From Bradyrhizobium paxllaeri (lineage in GTDB: Bacteria > Pseudomonadota > Alphaproteobacteria > Rhizobiales > Xanthobacteraceae), in assembly GCF_001693515.2 (NCBI RefSeq), contig NZ_CP042968.1, positions 5,766,001 through 5,830,000 on the forward strand: 64,000 bases of DNA, written 5' to 3'. The notes under the pieces were generated by a model, which worked only from the letters and a program-made list of their open reading frames with translations, was not told the origin of the DNA and made no database searches. Position numbers and translations under genes: made by a program. Of the stretch, positions 8,445 to 17,526 are shown one piece after another; within the stretch, counting starts at the first letter, position 1, and every line of letters starts with the position of its first letter.

Positions 8445-10372
8445 TGGACTATGCCGGACGCGCCGCCGAAGCGGATACCTTTCCGAAGCTGTTGCGCCTC
8501 AACGCGAAAGAGCACGGCAGCGAAATTGCGCTGCGCGAAAAGGACCTCGGGCTGTGGCGTATCTTCACCTGGAGCGACTACCAGACGCGGGTCCATGATT
8601 TCGCGCTCGGCTTGATCGAACTGGGTCTCAAGCGCGGCGACGTCATCGGCATTATCGGCGACAACCGCCCCGACTGGGTCGCGGCAGAAATCGCAACGCA
8701 TGCCATCGGCGCCATGAGCCTCGGCCTTTACCGCGACGTGCTGGATGAGGAAGCGGCCTATCTGCTCAGCTATGGCGAGGCCAAGCTGGTGTTCGCCGAG
8801 GACGAGGAGCAGGTCGACAAGCTGCTGGCGCTGGCCGACCGCGCGCCCAACCTCAAGCACATCGTCTATTCCGATCCGCGCGGGATGCGGAAATATGACG
8901 ATCCGCGGCTGATGGAAGCGGAAAAGCTGGTCAAGATGGGCCGCGACCGCGCCGCGCGCGAGCCCGGTCTCTACGACCGGCTGGTGGACGAGACCCACGG
9001 CGAGGATGTCGCGATCCTCTGCACCACTTCGGGCACGACGGCGAACCCCAAGCTCGCGATGCTCGCGGCGGGACGCGTGCTGAAACATTGCGCGACCTAT
9101 CTGGCGTTCGATCCGAAGGGGCCCGAGGACGAATACGTCTCGGTGCTGCCGCTGCCGTGGATCATGGAGCAGGTCTACGCGCTCGGCAAAGGGCTGCTCT
9201 GCCGGATGAAGGTCAACTTCGTCGAAGAGCCCGAGACCATGATGCACGATTTCCGCGAGATCGCGCCGACTTTCGTGCTGTTCGCGCCGCGGCTCTGGGA
9301 ATCGATCGCCGCCGACGTGCGCGCCGGCGTGATGGACTCTTCGCCGCTGAAGCAAAAGCTGTTCGACGTCGGCATGAAGACCGGGCTTTCGGCGCTGGCG
9401 CAGGGCAAGCATTCGATACTTGCCGATCAGTTGCTGTTCCGCGCGCTGCGCGACCGGCTCGGCTTCACGCGGCTGCGCTCCGCTGCGACCGGCGGCGCTG
9501 CGCTCGGACCGGATACCTTCAAGTTCTTCCAGGCGATGGGCGTCCCGCTGCGCACGCTCTATGGCCAGACCGAACTGCTGGGAGCCTACACGTTGCATCC
9601 GGCCGGCAAGGTTGATCCTGATACGACCGGCGTGCCGATGGCCTCTGATATCGAGATCCGCGTCGACAATCCTGATGTCAACGGCGTCGGCGAGATCGTC
9701 GTGCGCCATCCCAACATGTTCCTCGGCTATTACAAGAATCCCGAGGCTTCGGTCGCCGACATCAAGGACGGCTGGATGCATTCCGGCGACGCCGGCTATT
9801 TCAACGCGGACAGGCAACTCGTCGTCATCGACCGCATCAAGGATCTCGCCGAGACCTCGCGCGGCGAGCGCTTCTCGCCGCAATATCTCGAGAACAAGCT
9901 GAAGTTCTCGCCCTACATCGCCGAGACCGTGGTGCTCGGCGCCGGCCGCGACACGCTGGCGGCGATGATCTGCATCCGCTACTCGATCATCTCGAAATGG
10001 GCGGAGAAGAATCGTATCTCGTTCACCACCTATACCGACCTCTCCTCGCGCCCCGAGGTCTATGCGCTGCTCCGCAAGGAGGTCGAGGGCGTCAACGCGA
10101 CGCTGCCGCCGGCGCAGCGCATATCGCGCTTCCTCCTGCTCTACAAGGAACTCGACGCCGACGACGGCGAGCTGACGCGCACCCGCAAGGTCCGCCGCAG
10201 CGTCATCAACGAAAAATACGCCGACATCATCGACGCGATCTACGGAGGCAAGAGCGACATTCCCGTCGACACCGTGATCCGCTTCCAGGACGGCACCACC
10301 CAGCGCATCCGGACCACGCTCCGGGTCGTCGATCTCGGCGGGCCAGCGTCCATGGCGGAGGCCGCGGAATGA
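8441..10372 (+). CDS. AMP-dependent (long-chain-type) acyl-CoA ligase
   Basis: Activates a carboxylic acid to its CoA thioester via an acyl-adenylate. 643 residues, the length of the bacterial long-chain FACS group. Seen: the P-loop CTTSGTTANPKLAM (about 193-206), the adenylate-binding YGQTE (about 373), HSGDAGYFN and DRIKDLAETSRGERFSP. It sits between the ATPase and permease genes of a liv-type importer, overlapping the former by 4 bases. This implies that the imported substrate, or a product of it, is trapped as a CoA ester. The substrate (fatty, aromatic or alicyclic acid) cannot be told. Confidence 0.87.
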   Translation: MMDYAGRAAEADTFPKLLRLNAKEHGSEIALREKDLGLWRIFTWSDYQTRVHDFALGLIELGLKRGDVIGIIGDNRPDWVAAEIATHAIGAMSLGLYRDVLDEEAAYLLSYGEAKLVFAEDEEQVDKLLALADRAPNLKHIVYSDPRGMRKYDDPRLMEAEKLVKMGRDRAAREPGLYDRLVDETHGEDVAILCTTSGTTANPKLAMLAAGRVLKHCATYLAFDPKGPEDEYVSVLPLPWIMEQVYALGKGLLCRMKVNFVEEPETMMHDFREIAPTFVLFAPRLWESIAADVRAGVMDSSPLKQKLFDVGMKTGLSALAQGKHSILADQLLFRALRDRLGFTRLRSAATGGAALGPDTFKFFQAMGVPLRTLYGQTELLGAYTLHPAGKVDPDTTGVPMASDIEIRVDNPDVNGVGEIVVRHPNMFLGYYKNPEASVADIKDGWMHSGDAGYFNADRQLVVIDRIKDLAETSRGERFSPQYLENKLKFSPYIAETVVLGAGRDTLAAMICIRYSIISKWAEKNRISFTTYTDLSSRPEVYALLRKEVEGVNATLPPAQRISRFLLLYKELDADDGELTRTRKVRRSVINEKYADIIDAIYGGKSDIPVDTVIRFQDGTTQRIRTTLRVVDLGGPASMAEAAE

Positions 10373-10396
10373 TGAACAAACACGTTTTGCCACGGC

Positions 10397-10485
10397 CGTC
10401 ATGGCCGGGCTTGTCCCGGCCATCCACGTCTTCTTTGCAACCACCAAGCAAGACGTGGATGCCCGGGACAAGCCCGGGCATGACG
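10397..10485. repeat. intergenic palindromic element (Bradyrhizobium type)
   Basis: Two arms of about 34 bases (10397-10430 and 10452-10485) form a long imperfect hairpin. The ends read CCGTCATGGCCGGGC and GCCCGGGCATGACG. This is the common CCGGGC-rich intergenic repeat of Bradyrhizobiaceae. It lies between two genes of the liv operon and probably forms an RNA hairpin that separates their expression. Confidence 0.7.
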
Positions 10486-10541
10486 AATGAGGGTCCGTTG
10501 CATTCCATGAGCCCCACCATCACCAGCCGAGCCACTCGCGC

Positions 10542-11435
10542 ATGAACACCCAGCTTCTCATACAGCTCCTGGTCAACGGCCTCGTGGTCGGCACGCTCTA
10601 CGGCGTGGTCGCGATGTCGTTCGTGCTGATCTACAAGGCGACGCAGGTCGTGAACTTCGCGCAAGGCGAACTGCTGCTGGTCGGCGCCTGGGTGTGCTGG
10701 TGGCTGCTCACCAAATACCAGGTGCCGTTCTATCTGGGCATGCCGATCACGCTGGTGTTCATGTTCCTGTTCGGCATCGCGATCCAGATCGTCATCCTGC
10801 GGCCGATGATCGGCGAGCCGATCATTTCCGTGATCATGGTGACGATCGCGCTGTCGACGGTATTTTCAGCGCTGATGAAGTGGATGTTCGGCGTCAATCT
10901 GCAGCCATTCCCGCGCATCTTCCAGACCCAGAACATCAACATCCTCGGGCTGCAGGTGCAGACCGTCTATCTGATGAGCCTTGCGGTCTCGGTAGCGATG
11001 ATGATCGGGATGGCGTGGTTCTTCCGCCTCTCCAAATATGGTCTCGCGATGCGCGCGACCGCGTTCAACCAGCAGGTCGCGCAGTCGCTCGGCATTTCCG
11101 TAAAGAGCGTTTTCGCGATGGCCTGGGCGATTTCGGCTACCGTCTCCGCCGTCGCGGGCGTGGTGGTGGCCGTCGTCAACGGCGTGTCGGCAGGGCTTTC
11201 CGCCTATGGCGTGAAGGTGTTTCCGGCGGCGATCCTCGGCGGTCTCGACAGCGTCGGCGGTGCGGTGCTCGGCGGCATCATCATCGGGCTGTTGGAAAAC
11301 GTCGCGCACTTTCTCGACAGCGAATATCTGCACTGGGGCAATCTCTACGAGATCGCACCGTTCTATGCGCTCATCATTATTCTCATGATCAAGCCGTACG
11401 GCCTGTTCGGCACCAAAGACATCGAGCGGGTGTAG
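10542..11435 (+). CDS. livH: branched-chain-type ABC permease (LivH-like)
   Basis: Inner-membrane permease of the liv-type importer. 297 residues, mostly hydrophobic, with about eight membrane helices. The N-terminal LVNGLVVGTLYGVVAMSFVLIYKATQ-type start (cut here for length) and VNFAQGELLLVGAW are LivH hallmarks. The C-terminal half carries KVFPAAILGGLDSVGGAVLG, the conserved coupling-loop region. It lies downstream of a palindromic repeat and upstream of livM. Confidence 0.9.
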   Translation: MNTQLLIQLLVNGLVVGTLYGVVAMSFVLIYKATQVVNFAQGELLLVGAWVCWWLLTKYQVPFYLGMPITLVFMFLFGIAIQIVILRPMIGEPIISVIMVTIALSTVFSALMKWMFGVNLQPFPRIFQTQNINILGLQVQTVYLMSLAVSVAMMIGMAWFFRLSKYGLAMRATAFNQQVAQSLGISVKSVFAMAWAISATVSAVAGVVVAVVNGVSAGLSAYGVKVFPAAILGGLDSVGGAVLGGIIIGLLENVAHFLDSEYLHWGNLYEIAPFYALIIILMIKPYGLFGTKDIERV

Positions 11436-11482
11436 GCATGATCGCCGAAAAGTGGGAACCGGTTTTCGGTAACGATCATGCC
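11436..11482. repeat. short rhizobial intergenic repeat
   Basis: GCATGATC...AAAGTGGGAACCGGTTTTC...GATCATGC, a 47-base imperfect palindrome of the type found many times in Rhizobiales intergenic regions. Here it fills the gap between livH and livM, with complementary ends GCATGATC and GATCATGC. Confidence 0.65.
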
Positions 11483-11538
11483 CAAACAAAAAGAGGCGGG
11501 CCAGTGACTCATATCAAGCGGCACGGACAGTAGAGCCC

Positions 11539-12612
11539 ATGGCAGGCCAGACTCTCATTCCCGCCGGCGATTTCCGCACCAGCTATGCGGCGGATACCAC
11601 CGCGTTTCCGACCACCACCAGCCGCAACGCGATGATCCTTGGCATCGTCCTGATCTGCTTTGCGCCCCATGTCGTCAGCGCCTACGCGCTCAGCCTGCTG
11701 ATCCAGATCGGCATCTTCGGCATCGCAGCGCTTGGACTCAACATCGTCGTCGGCTTCACCGGCCAGATCTCGATCGGCCATGCCGCCTTTTTCGGCTTCG
11801 GCGCCTTCACCTCGGCCTATCTCTCGAACCGGTTCGGCATTCCCGTCTTCTTCTGCATTCCGCTCGCGGGTGTCGTCACGGCGGCCGTCGGCCTGATCTT
11901 CGGCCTGCCCGCCGCGCGGCTGAAGGGGCTTTACCTCGCGATCGCGACGCTGGCCGCGCAGTACATCCTGCTCGACTTCTTTGCCCGCGCGGAATGGTTC
12001 ACCGGCGGCAGCGTGCCCGCCAGCGCCGAGCCGTTCTCGATCTTCGGCTACATGCTTCGCGGCGACAAACAGTACTTCTATGTCGTGCTGGCCTACGTCA
12101 TCGTCTGCTATCTCTTGGTGACGAACCTGATCCGTTCACGCGACGGACGTGCGCTGGTCGCGGTGCGCGACCATTACCTGTCCGCCGAGATCATGGGCAT
12201 CAACCTGACCAAATATCGCACGCTGTCGTTCGGCCTCGCCGCCTTCTTTGCGGGCGTCGGCGGCGCGCTCTATGCGCATTACAATCAGGTGGTCTCCAAC
12301 GAAGGTTTTGGCATCGATCGCTCGATCATCTTCCTCGCGATGATCATCATCGGCGGCCTCGGTTCGATCATGGGCACGCTGATGGGCACGGCCTTCATGG
12401 TGCTGCTGCCGGAATCGATGGAATGGCTGAGCGTCGCGCTGCGCGACAGCCCGATCGATCAATTTCTTGGACTGAAGAACAACATCGCCTTCCTGCGCGA
12501 GATGGCCATCGGCGTGATCATCATCGTCTTTCTGGTGTTCGAGCCGGATGGATTGGCGCATCGATGGCGGCAGATCAAGGCGTACTGGAAACTCTACCCG
12601 TTCTCGCATTGA
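11539..12612 (+). CDS. livM: branched-chain-type ABC permease (LivM-like)
   Basis: Second membrane subunit of the importer. 357 residues, with about 9-10 membrane helices after a hydrophilic N-terminus of about 30 residues. Family marks: LGLNIVVGFTGQISIGHAAF, the GLPAARLKGLYLAIATLA region and the C-terminal GGLGSIMGTLMGTAF loop. It ends with a short cytoplasmic tail. It lies between the second intergenic repeat and the binding-protein gene. Confidence 0.9.
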   Translation: MAGQTLIPAGDFRTSYAADTTAFPTTTSRNAMILGIVLICFAPHVVSAYALSLLIQIGIFGIAALGLNIVVGFTGQISIGHAAFFGFGAFTSAYLSNRFGIPVFFCIPLAGVVTAAVGLIFGLPAARLKGLYLAIATLAAQYILLDFFARAEWFTGGSVPASAEPFSIFGYMLRGDKQYFYVVLAYVIVCYLLVTNLIRSRDGRALVAVRDHYLSAEIMGINLTKYRTLSFGLAAFFAGVGGALYAHYNQVVSNEGFGIDRSIIFLAMIIIGGLGSIMGTLMGTAFMVLLPESMEWLSVALRDSPIDQFLGLKNNIAFLREMAIGVIIIVFLVFEPDGLAHRWRQIKAYWKLYPFSH

Positions 12613-12664
12613 GGTCGGAACGGGACGAACAACGAGAAGACCTCGAGAAGTAACCGGGAGGACT

Positions 12665-13951
12665 ATGTCCATGACGATGAAGACTCTATTGAGCACCGCC
12701 TCGCTTGCGTTGCTGCTGGGTTCTACCGCGGCATCGGCCCAGGCGCCGATCGCACTGGGGCATCTGACCGACTATTCAGGGCCCACTTCGGACGTCGGAA
12801 CGCCGTTTGGACAGGGGGTCGCCGACACCTATGCATGGATCAACAAGAACGGCGGCATCAACGGCGCCAAGGTCAACCTTGATACCGTCGATTACGGCTA
12901 TCAGGTTCCGCGCGCGATTGCGCAGTACAAGAAATGGTCGGGGTCCGACAAGGTCTCCGCCATTCTCGGCTGGGGCACCGCCGATACAGAAGCGCTGACG
13001 GGATTCCTGGCCCAGGACAAGATCCCGGATATTTCGGCATCCTATGCCGCAGCGCTCTCCGATCCCACCGGCGCCGGCGGCAAGGCCAAGCCCGCGCCCT
13101 ACAACTTCTTCTACGGTCCTAGCTACTCGGACGCGGTACGCGGCATGCTGACCTGGGCTGCCGAGGACTGGAAGTCCAAGGGCAAGCCCGGCAAGCCGAA
13201 GTTCGTCCATATGGGCGCCAACCACCCCTATCCGAACGCGCCGAAGGCGGCGGGTGAAGCGATTGCCGCCGAACTCGGCTTCGAGCTGCTGCCGCCGATC
13301 GTGTTCGCATTGACGCCCGGCGACTACAGCGCGCAGTGCCTGACGCTGAAGAGCTCGGGCGCGAACTACGCCTATCTCGGCAACACCGCCGGCTCAAACA
13401 TCTCCGTACTCAACGCCTGCAAGGCCGCCGGCGTCGACGTGCAGTTCCTCGGCAACGTCTGGGGCATGGACGAGAACGCCGCCAAGGCCGCCGGCGCTGC
13501 CGCCGACGGCGTGGTGTTCCCGCTGCGCACTGCAGTGGCATGGGGCGGCAACGCACCCGGCATGAAGACCTTTACGGAAATCTCCAAGATGTCTGATACG
13601 GCCGGCACCGCCTACCGTCCCGTGCATTACATCGCCGGCGTCTGCACCGCGCTCTACATGAAGGAAGCCGTCGAATGGGCTGCCAAGAACGGCGGCGCCA
13701 CCGGCGAGAACGTCAAGAAGGGCTTCTACCAGAAGAAGGATTGGGTGCCCGCCGGCGGCGAAGGCATCTGCAACCCCTCGACCTTCACCGAGACCGATCA
13801 CCGCGGCACGCTCAAGGTCGATCTCTATCGCATGAAGGTCGCCGGCGCGACCGATGCCCCGCTCAACGATCTCGTCAAGAACGGCGGCATCAAGATGGAG
13901 AAGGTGAAGACCATTGACCTGCCGCGCAAGCCCGAGTGGCTCGGCTGGTAA
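12665..13951 (+). CDS. ABC transporter substrate-binding protein (type 1 periplasmic fold)
   Basis: Periplasmic ligand-binding protein of the liv-type importer. About 428 residues. The N-terminus has a signal peptide (LLSTASLALLLGSTAASAQA, cleavage after ASA). The mature protein starts APIALGHLTDYSGPTSDVG and shows the two-lobed fold with a VNLDTVDYGYQ strand. GGGAGG lies 4-9 bases upstream; ATG at 12665 or 12671 are both possible. Ligand unknown; the neighbouring ligases suggest an organic acid rather than an amino acid. A hairpin follows the stop. Confidence 0.87.
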   Translation: MSMTMKTLLSTASLALLLGSTAASAQAPIALGHLTDYSGPTSDVGTPFGQGVADTYAWINKNGGINGAKVNLDTVDYGYQVPRAIAQYKKWSGSDKVSAILGWGTADTEALTGFLAQDKIPDISASYAAALSDPTGAGGKAKPAPYNFFYGPSYSDAVRGMLTWAAEDWKSKGKPGKPKFVHMGANHPYPNAPKAAGEAIAAELGFELLPPIVFALTPGDYSAQCLTLKSSGANYAYLGNTAGSNISVLNACKAAGVDVQFLGNVWGMDENAAKAAGAAADGVVFPLRTAVAWGGNAPGMKTFTEISKMSDTAGTAYRPVHYIAGVCTALYMKEAVEWAAKNGGATGENVKKGFYQKKDWVPAGGEGICNPSTFTETDHRGTLKVDLYRMKVAGATDAPLNDLVKNGGIKMEKVKTIDLPRKPEWLGW

Positions 13952-13956
13952 TTCCC

Positions 13957-13976
13957 GGATCGCCTCCGGGCGATCC
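13957..13976 (+). terminator. 3' hairpin after the binding-protein gene
   Basis: GGATCGCC (13957-13964) pairs with GGCGATCC (13969-13976) around a four-base loop, six bases after the stop codon. There is no T-run, so it is more likely an RNA-stabilising or attenuating hairpin than a full terminator. That fits higher expression of the binding protein than of the downstream ATPase. Confidence 0.5.
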
Positions 13977-13986
13977 CCAACACTCC

Positions 13987-14089
13987 GTCGTCATCCCCGC
14001 GAAGGCGGGGATCCAGTACGCTGCGGCTTCTCGATCGATCGCAGGCGCCTCTGGAATACTGGATCACCCGCTTTCGCGGGTGATGACGG
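13987..14089. repeat. intergenic palindromic element (CGTCATCCCCGCG type)
   Basis: The ends CGTCATCCCCGCGAAGGCGG and CCCGCTTTCGCGGGTGATGACG-like (reverse) sequences are complementary, with inner parts GGATCCAGTA and TACTGGATC also paired. This is the widespread Bradyrhizobium intergenic repeat. It sits between the binding-protein and livF genes of one operon. Confidence 0.75.
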
Positions 14090-14110
14090 CAAGAGGTGAT
14101 GAGACGAGAT

Positions 14111-14950
14111 ATGACTGAAGCAACCGAACTCAATCGACCTGCACCGTCAGCGGCACCGACCGCCCCGCTGCTCAGCGTCCACAACATCGAGGTGGTCTAC
14201 GACAAGGTCATCCTGGTGCTGCGGGGCTTGAGCCTCGAAGTGTCGAAGGGCGCCATCGTGGCGCTGCTCGGCGCCAACGGGGCCGGCAAATCGACGACGC
14301 TGAAGGCGATCTCGGGCCTGCTCAAGACCGAGGACGGCGAAGTGATCCGCGGCGAAATCGTCTTCGACGGCGAGCGCATCAACGGGATCGATCCCGACAA
14401 GATCGTCCGACGCGGCATCTTCCAGGTGATGGAGGGCCGCCGCATCATCGCCGACATGACATCGATCGAAAACCTCAAGCTCGGCGCCTTCACCCGCACC
14501 GACAACGAGGTCGCCGACGACATCGACATGGTGTTCAGATATTTCCCGCGGCTGAAGGAGCGCACCGGGCTAGCCGGCTATCTCTCCGGCGGCGAGCAGC
14601 AGATGCTGGCGATCGGCCGTGCGCTGATGGCGCGCCCCAAGATGATCCTGATGGACGAGCCGTCGATGGGTCTCTCCCCGCTTCTGGTCAAGGAAGTGTT
14701 CTCCATCATCAAGGAGATCAACCGCGATCTCGACGTCACCATTCTCCTGGTGGAGCAGAACGCGCGCGCGGCGCTGTCGGTGGCGAGCCACGGCTACATC
14801 ATGGAACAGGGCAAGGTCGTGCTCGACGGCACGGCCGAAGAATTGCGCGACAATGAGGACGTCAAGGAATTCTACCTCGGCGGCGCCGGCGACCAGCGCA
14901 AGAGCTTCAAGAACCTGAAGAGCTTCAAGCGGCGAAAGCGGTGGCTGTGA
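14111..14950 (+). CDS. livF: branched-chain-type ABC transporter ATP-binding protein (LivF-like)
   Basis: Second ATPase of the importer, about 279 residues from the ATG at 14111 (GTG 14096 and ATG 14099 are alternatives in the same frame). Walker A GANGAGKST, the signature LSGGEQQMLAIGRALM, Walker B MILMDEPSMGLSP and the histidine-loop region ILLVEQNARAAL identify the LivF branch. The C-terminus is extended by a basic tail (KSFKNLKSFKRRKR). A long non-conserved N-terminus precedes LLSVHNIEVVYD. Last gene of the transporter cluster; converges on the AGE-family gene. Confidence 0.88.
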   Translation: MTEATELNRPAPSAAPTAPLLSVHNIEVVYDKVILVLRGLSLEVSKGAIVALLGANGAGKSTTLKAISGLLKTEDGEVIRGEIVFDGERINGIDPDKIVRRGIFQVMEGRRIIADMTSIENLKLGAFTRTDNEVADDIDMVFRYFPRLKERTGLAGYLSGGEQQMLAIGRALMARPKMILMDEPSMGLSPLLVKEVFSIIKEINRDLDVTILLVEQNARAALSVASHGYIMEQGKVVLDGTAEELRDNEDVKEFYLGGAGDQRKSFKNLKSFKRRKRWL

Positions 14951-14968
14951 GCAAATTCAAATGCTCAC
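14947..14968. terminator. possible bidirectional hairpin between convergent genes
   Basis: GTGAGCA (14947-14953) and TGCTCAC (14962-14968) form a 7-bp stem over an 8-base AT-rich loop and include both stop codons of the convergent livF and AGE genes. There is no T-run on either strand, so termination is only suggested. Confidence 0.3.
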
Positions 14969-16125
14969 CCAAGCACCTGCTCCGCTTCCACGACTGCGCA
15001 AAGGACATGATAGAACGAAGACGCAGGGATGGTGACGACCAGCGAATTGCCGTCGCGGTCGAACTGGTCGTACCAGCCGCCCGTGACAGGGTGGCTGAGA
15101 TAATGCCGTTCGAGCCGCGCCAGCGCCGCGCGCGCTTCATCGGCCGCGCCGGCCTCGCCCGCTTCGGCCTGCGCGATCCACGCCTTGGCGATTTCGGTCT
15201 GCGGCCACAGCCGCCGCGTATGGCGCCTGATGTTGCCGACGGCATCGCCTTCGTCGACGAGGCAACCGGTCGCCTCGTCGCGATAGCGCAGCGCCGACGC
15301 CAGCAGCTCGCCGCGGTAGCGACCGGTGGGGCAACCCGTGATGCGCTCAAAGCCCTTCAGCAGCCAGGTCCATTCCGCCTGATGTCCGGGCTCGACGCTG
15401 ACCGGCTCGATCTTCGACCAGTCCTCCTCGAAATACTCGCCGAGCACCTGCCGCTGCTTGTCGTAGAGGTTGGCCAGAAACAGGCTGAAGAAATTCCCGG
15501 CCCGGTTCTGGAACGCGAGGTCATGCGTCGCGTCGAACGCCGCGATCATCGCTTCGAACAGATGCATCTGCGGGTTCTGCCGGCGCGGCATCGATACCGG
15601 CAATCCTTCGTGAACCCCGCCATGCGGCGAGCGCAACTCCGTCTCGATGAAGCGGCACAGCGCATCGATCTCGGCGCGGATCTGCGCATCGCGGTCGAGC
15701 CCGTAGGCGGTTGCAAGCGCCAGCAGGACAAAGGCGTGGTCGTAGGAATCGCGCAAGGGGTCCAGCACCGTCCCGTCAGGCTTCAGCGTGTGGACAAAGC
15801 CGGGCTTGCCGTCGGGGGCTTTCGCCTTCGCCAGCAGATGCTCCAGCCCCTTCAGCGCGATCGCGCGTCCTTCCGGATACCAGCCCATCCGCGCCGCCTT
15901 GGCATAGCAGTAGATCTGGCGCGCCTGCACGAAAACCCGGCGCGGCGCCGCAAAGTCGGCGCGGCCGTCCGGAGTGAGCCGGTCGATAAAGCCGCCCGCT
16001 TGGTCGTCCCAGCCTTCGGTCGACCACAGCGGCAGGCAGTGCTCGATCATGCGAAGCTTCAGCCTCGCGACGATATCGGCCGAATCCAGCCCATCTGCCG
16101 CCGCAGCGCTATCTCTTTCAGCCAT
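14965..16125 (-). CDS. AGE-family epimerase/isomerase
   Basis: N-acylglucosamine 2-epimerase superfamily, 386 residues: an (alpha/alpha)6 barrel that interconverts N-acylglucosamine/mannosamine or aldose/ketose sugars. Seen: the family segments YDHAFVLLALATAYG, NPQMHLFEAMIAAFDAT with the usual histidine, RRLWPQTEIAKAW and the C-terminal GGWYDQFDRDGN. The frame is open to 16185, but the ATG at 16125 has AGGGAACG upstream. The substrate is unknown. Sequence context gives no sugar pathway neighbour except the gmd-fcl pair 8 kb away. Confidence 0.82.
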   Translation of the reverse strand: MAERDSAAAADGLDSADIVARLKLRMIEHCLPLWSTEGWDDQAGGFIDRLTPDGRADFAAPRRVFVQARQIYCYAKAARMGWYPEGRAIALKGLEHLLAKAKAPDGKPGFVHTLKPDGTVLDPLRDSYDHAFVLLALATAYGLDRDAQIRAEIDALCRFIETELRSPHGGVHEGLPVSMPRRQNPQMHLFEAMIAAFDATHDLAFQNRAGNFFSLFLANLYDKQRQVLGEYFEEDWSKIEPVSVEPGHQAEWTWLLKGFERITGCPTGRYRGELLASALRYRDEATGCLVDEGDAVGNIRRHTRRLWPQTEIAKAWIAQAEAGEAGAADEARAALARLERHYLSHPVTGGWYDQFDRDGNSLVVTIPASSFYHVLCAVVEAEQVLG

Positions 16126-16214
16126 TGCGTTCCCTGGAACATCAACCCCGGTAGAAGCCGTCTGATAGCACGTCAGAGGCGGCACGCAATCGAAGTAAAT
16201 CTAAGGCATCCGTC

Positions 16215-17438
16215 ATGACCGCCCACTACGACGCCCTCGAAACGCGCGAGCCGGCCCAACGCGAGGCGGAGCTGTTTGCCCGACTTCCCGATGTGCTCCG
16301 GAAAGCGCTGGCCGCGCCCGCCTATGCCGAGCGATTGCAAGGCATCAATCCCGCCGGCGTGACCAGCCGCGCCGCGCTGGCGCGCCTGCCGGTGCTGCGC
16401 AAGTCGGAACTCCCTGCCCTGCACAAGGCCGCGCCGCCCTTCGGCGGGTTCGTGGCGGGACCCGTGGGATCGTTCGGGCGGTTGTTCACCTCACCGGGGC
16501 CGATCTTCGAGCCCGAATCCGTTCACACCGACCCATGGCGCGGTGCGCGGGCGCTGTTCGCAGCGGGTTTTCGGCCCGGCGACGTGGTGCTCAACACCTT
16601 CAGCTATCATCTGACGCCCGGCGGCTTCATTTTTGACGCCTCGGCGCGGGCGCTGGGCTGCGCGGTGATCCCGGCCGGCCCCGGCAATGCCGAGCAGCAG
16701 TTCGAACTGATCGAAGCGTACCATCCGGTCGGCTATAGCGGCACGCCCGATTTCCTGAAAATCCTGCTCGACGCCGCCGCAACCGCCGGACGCGACGTCT
16801 CCTCGATCAAGCGCGCGCTGGTCTCCGGCGCGGCGTTCCCGAAATCGCTGCAGGACGAGGTCAAGTCGCGCGGCATCGATGCCTATCAGGCGTTCGGCAC
16901 TGCCGACCTCGGCCTGATCGCATTCGAGACGCCGGCCCGCGACGGCATGGTGGTCAACGAGGACCTGATCATGGAAATCGTGCGTCCCGGCACCGGCGAT
17001 CCCATGGCTCCCGGCGATGTCGGCGAGATCGTCGTCACCTCACTTGACCCGCAGCATCCCTGGATCCGACTCGCGATCGGAGACCTCACGGCAACATTGC
17101 CGGGGACGAGCCCATGCGGGCGCACCAACATGCGCATCAAAGGCTGGATGGGCCGCGCTGACCAGACCACCAAGGTCAAGGGCATGTTCGTCCGCCCCGA
17201 ACAGATCGCCGAGATCGGCAAGCGTCATCCCGAGCTCGGCCGGCTGCGCCTCGTGGTCACACGATCCGGCGAGAGCGATTTGATGACGCTAAACGCGGAA
17301 GCGGCTTCGGCTGCGGCAAGTCTTCAGGACGAACTTGCAGCAACGCTGCGCGCGGTGACGAAGCTCGGCGGCAAAGTCGAACTTGTTGCTGCAGGTTCGC
17401 TGCCGAACGACGGCAAGGTGATATCAGACGAGCGCTGA
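16215..17438 (+). CDS. phenylacetate-CoA ligase-like (PaaK family) protein
   Basis: AMP-forming ligase of the PaaK branch, which activates aryl acids such as phenylacetate to CoA thioesters. 407 residues. Seen: LPVLRKSELPAL near the N-terminus, a VGYSGTPDFLKILLD region, the adenylate motif AYQAFGTADLGLIAFET and the C-terminal lysine-bearing hinge RADQTTKVKGMFVRPEQ. The usual glycine/serine-rich P-loop is altered (GSFGRLFTSPGP), so the substrate may differ. It lies just beyond the liv cluster, a second hint that the transporter serves acid degradation. Confidence 0.8.
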   Translation: MTAHYDALETREPAQREAELFARLPDVLRKALAAPAYAERLQGINPAGVTSRAALARLPVLRKSELPALHKAAPPFGGFVAGPVGSFGRLFTSPGPIFEPESVHTDPWRGARALFAAGFRPGDVVLNTFSYHLTPGGFIFDASARALGCAVIPAGPGNAEQQFELIEAYHPVGYSGTPDFLKILLDAAATAGRDVSSIKRALVSGAAFPKSLQDEVKSRGIDAYQAFGTADLGLIAFETPARDGMVVNEDLIMEIVRPGTGDPMAPGDVGEIVVTSLDPQHPWIRLAIGDLTATLPGTSPCGRTNMRIKGWMGRADQTTKVKGMFVRPEQIAEIGKRHPELGRLRLVVTRSGESDLMTLNAEAASAAASLQDELAATLRAVTKLGGKVELVAAGSLPNDGKVISDER

Positions 17439-17526
17439 GGCCGCCTAAAATCTCATTCCCTGCTAGAAGGACTTTGCAGGGAAAATGCGCTGTTCCGATG
17501 GAATATCCCACCTTAGGCCAATCCAG

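Noticed and set aside
8372..10471. Leftward open frame of 699 codons opposite the acyl-CoA ligase
   Set aside because: Shadow of a high-GC gene: its residues are the usual Arg/Ala/Asp/His-rich antisense pattern and the plus-strand gene has all ligase motifs.
10397..14089. Repeats considered as a CRISPR array
   Set aside because: Elements are few, unlike each other, palindromic and placed one per intergenic gap.
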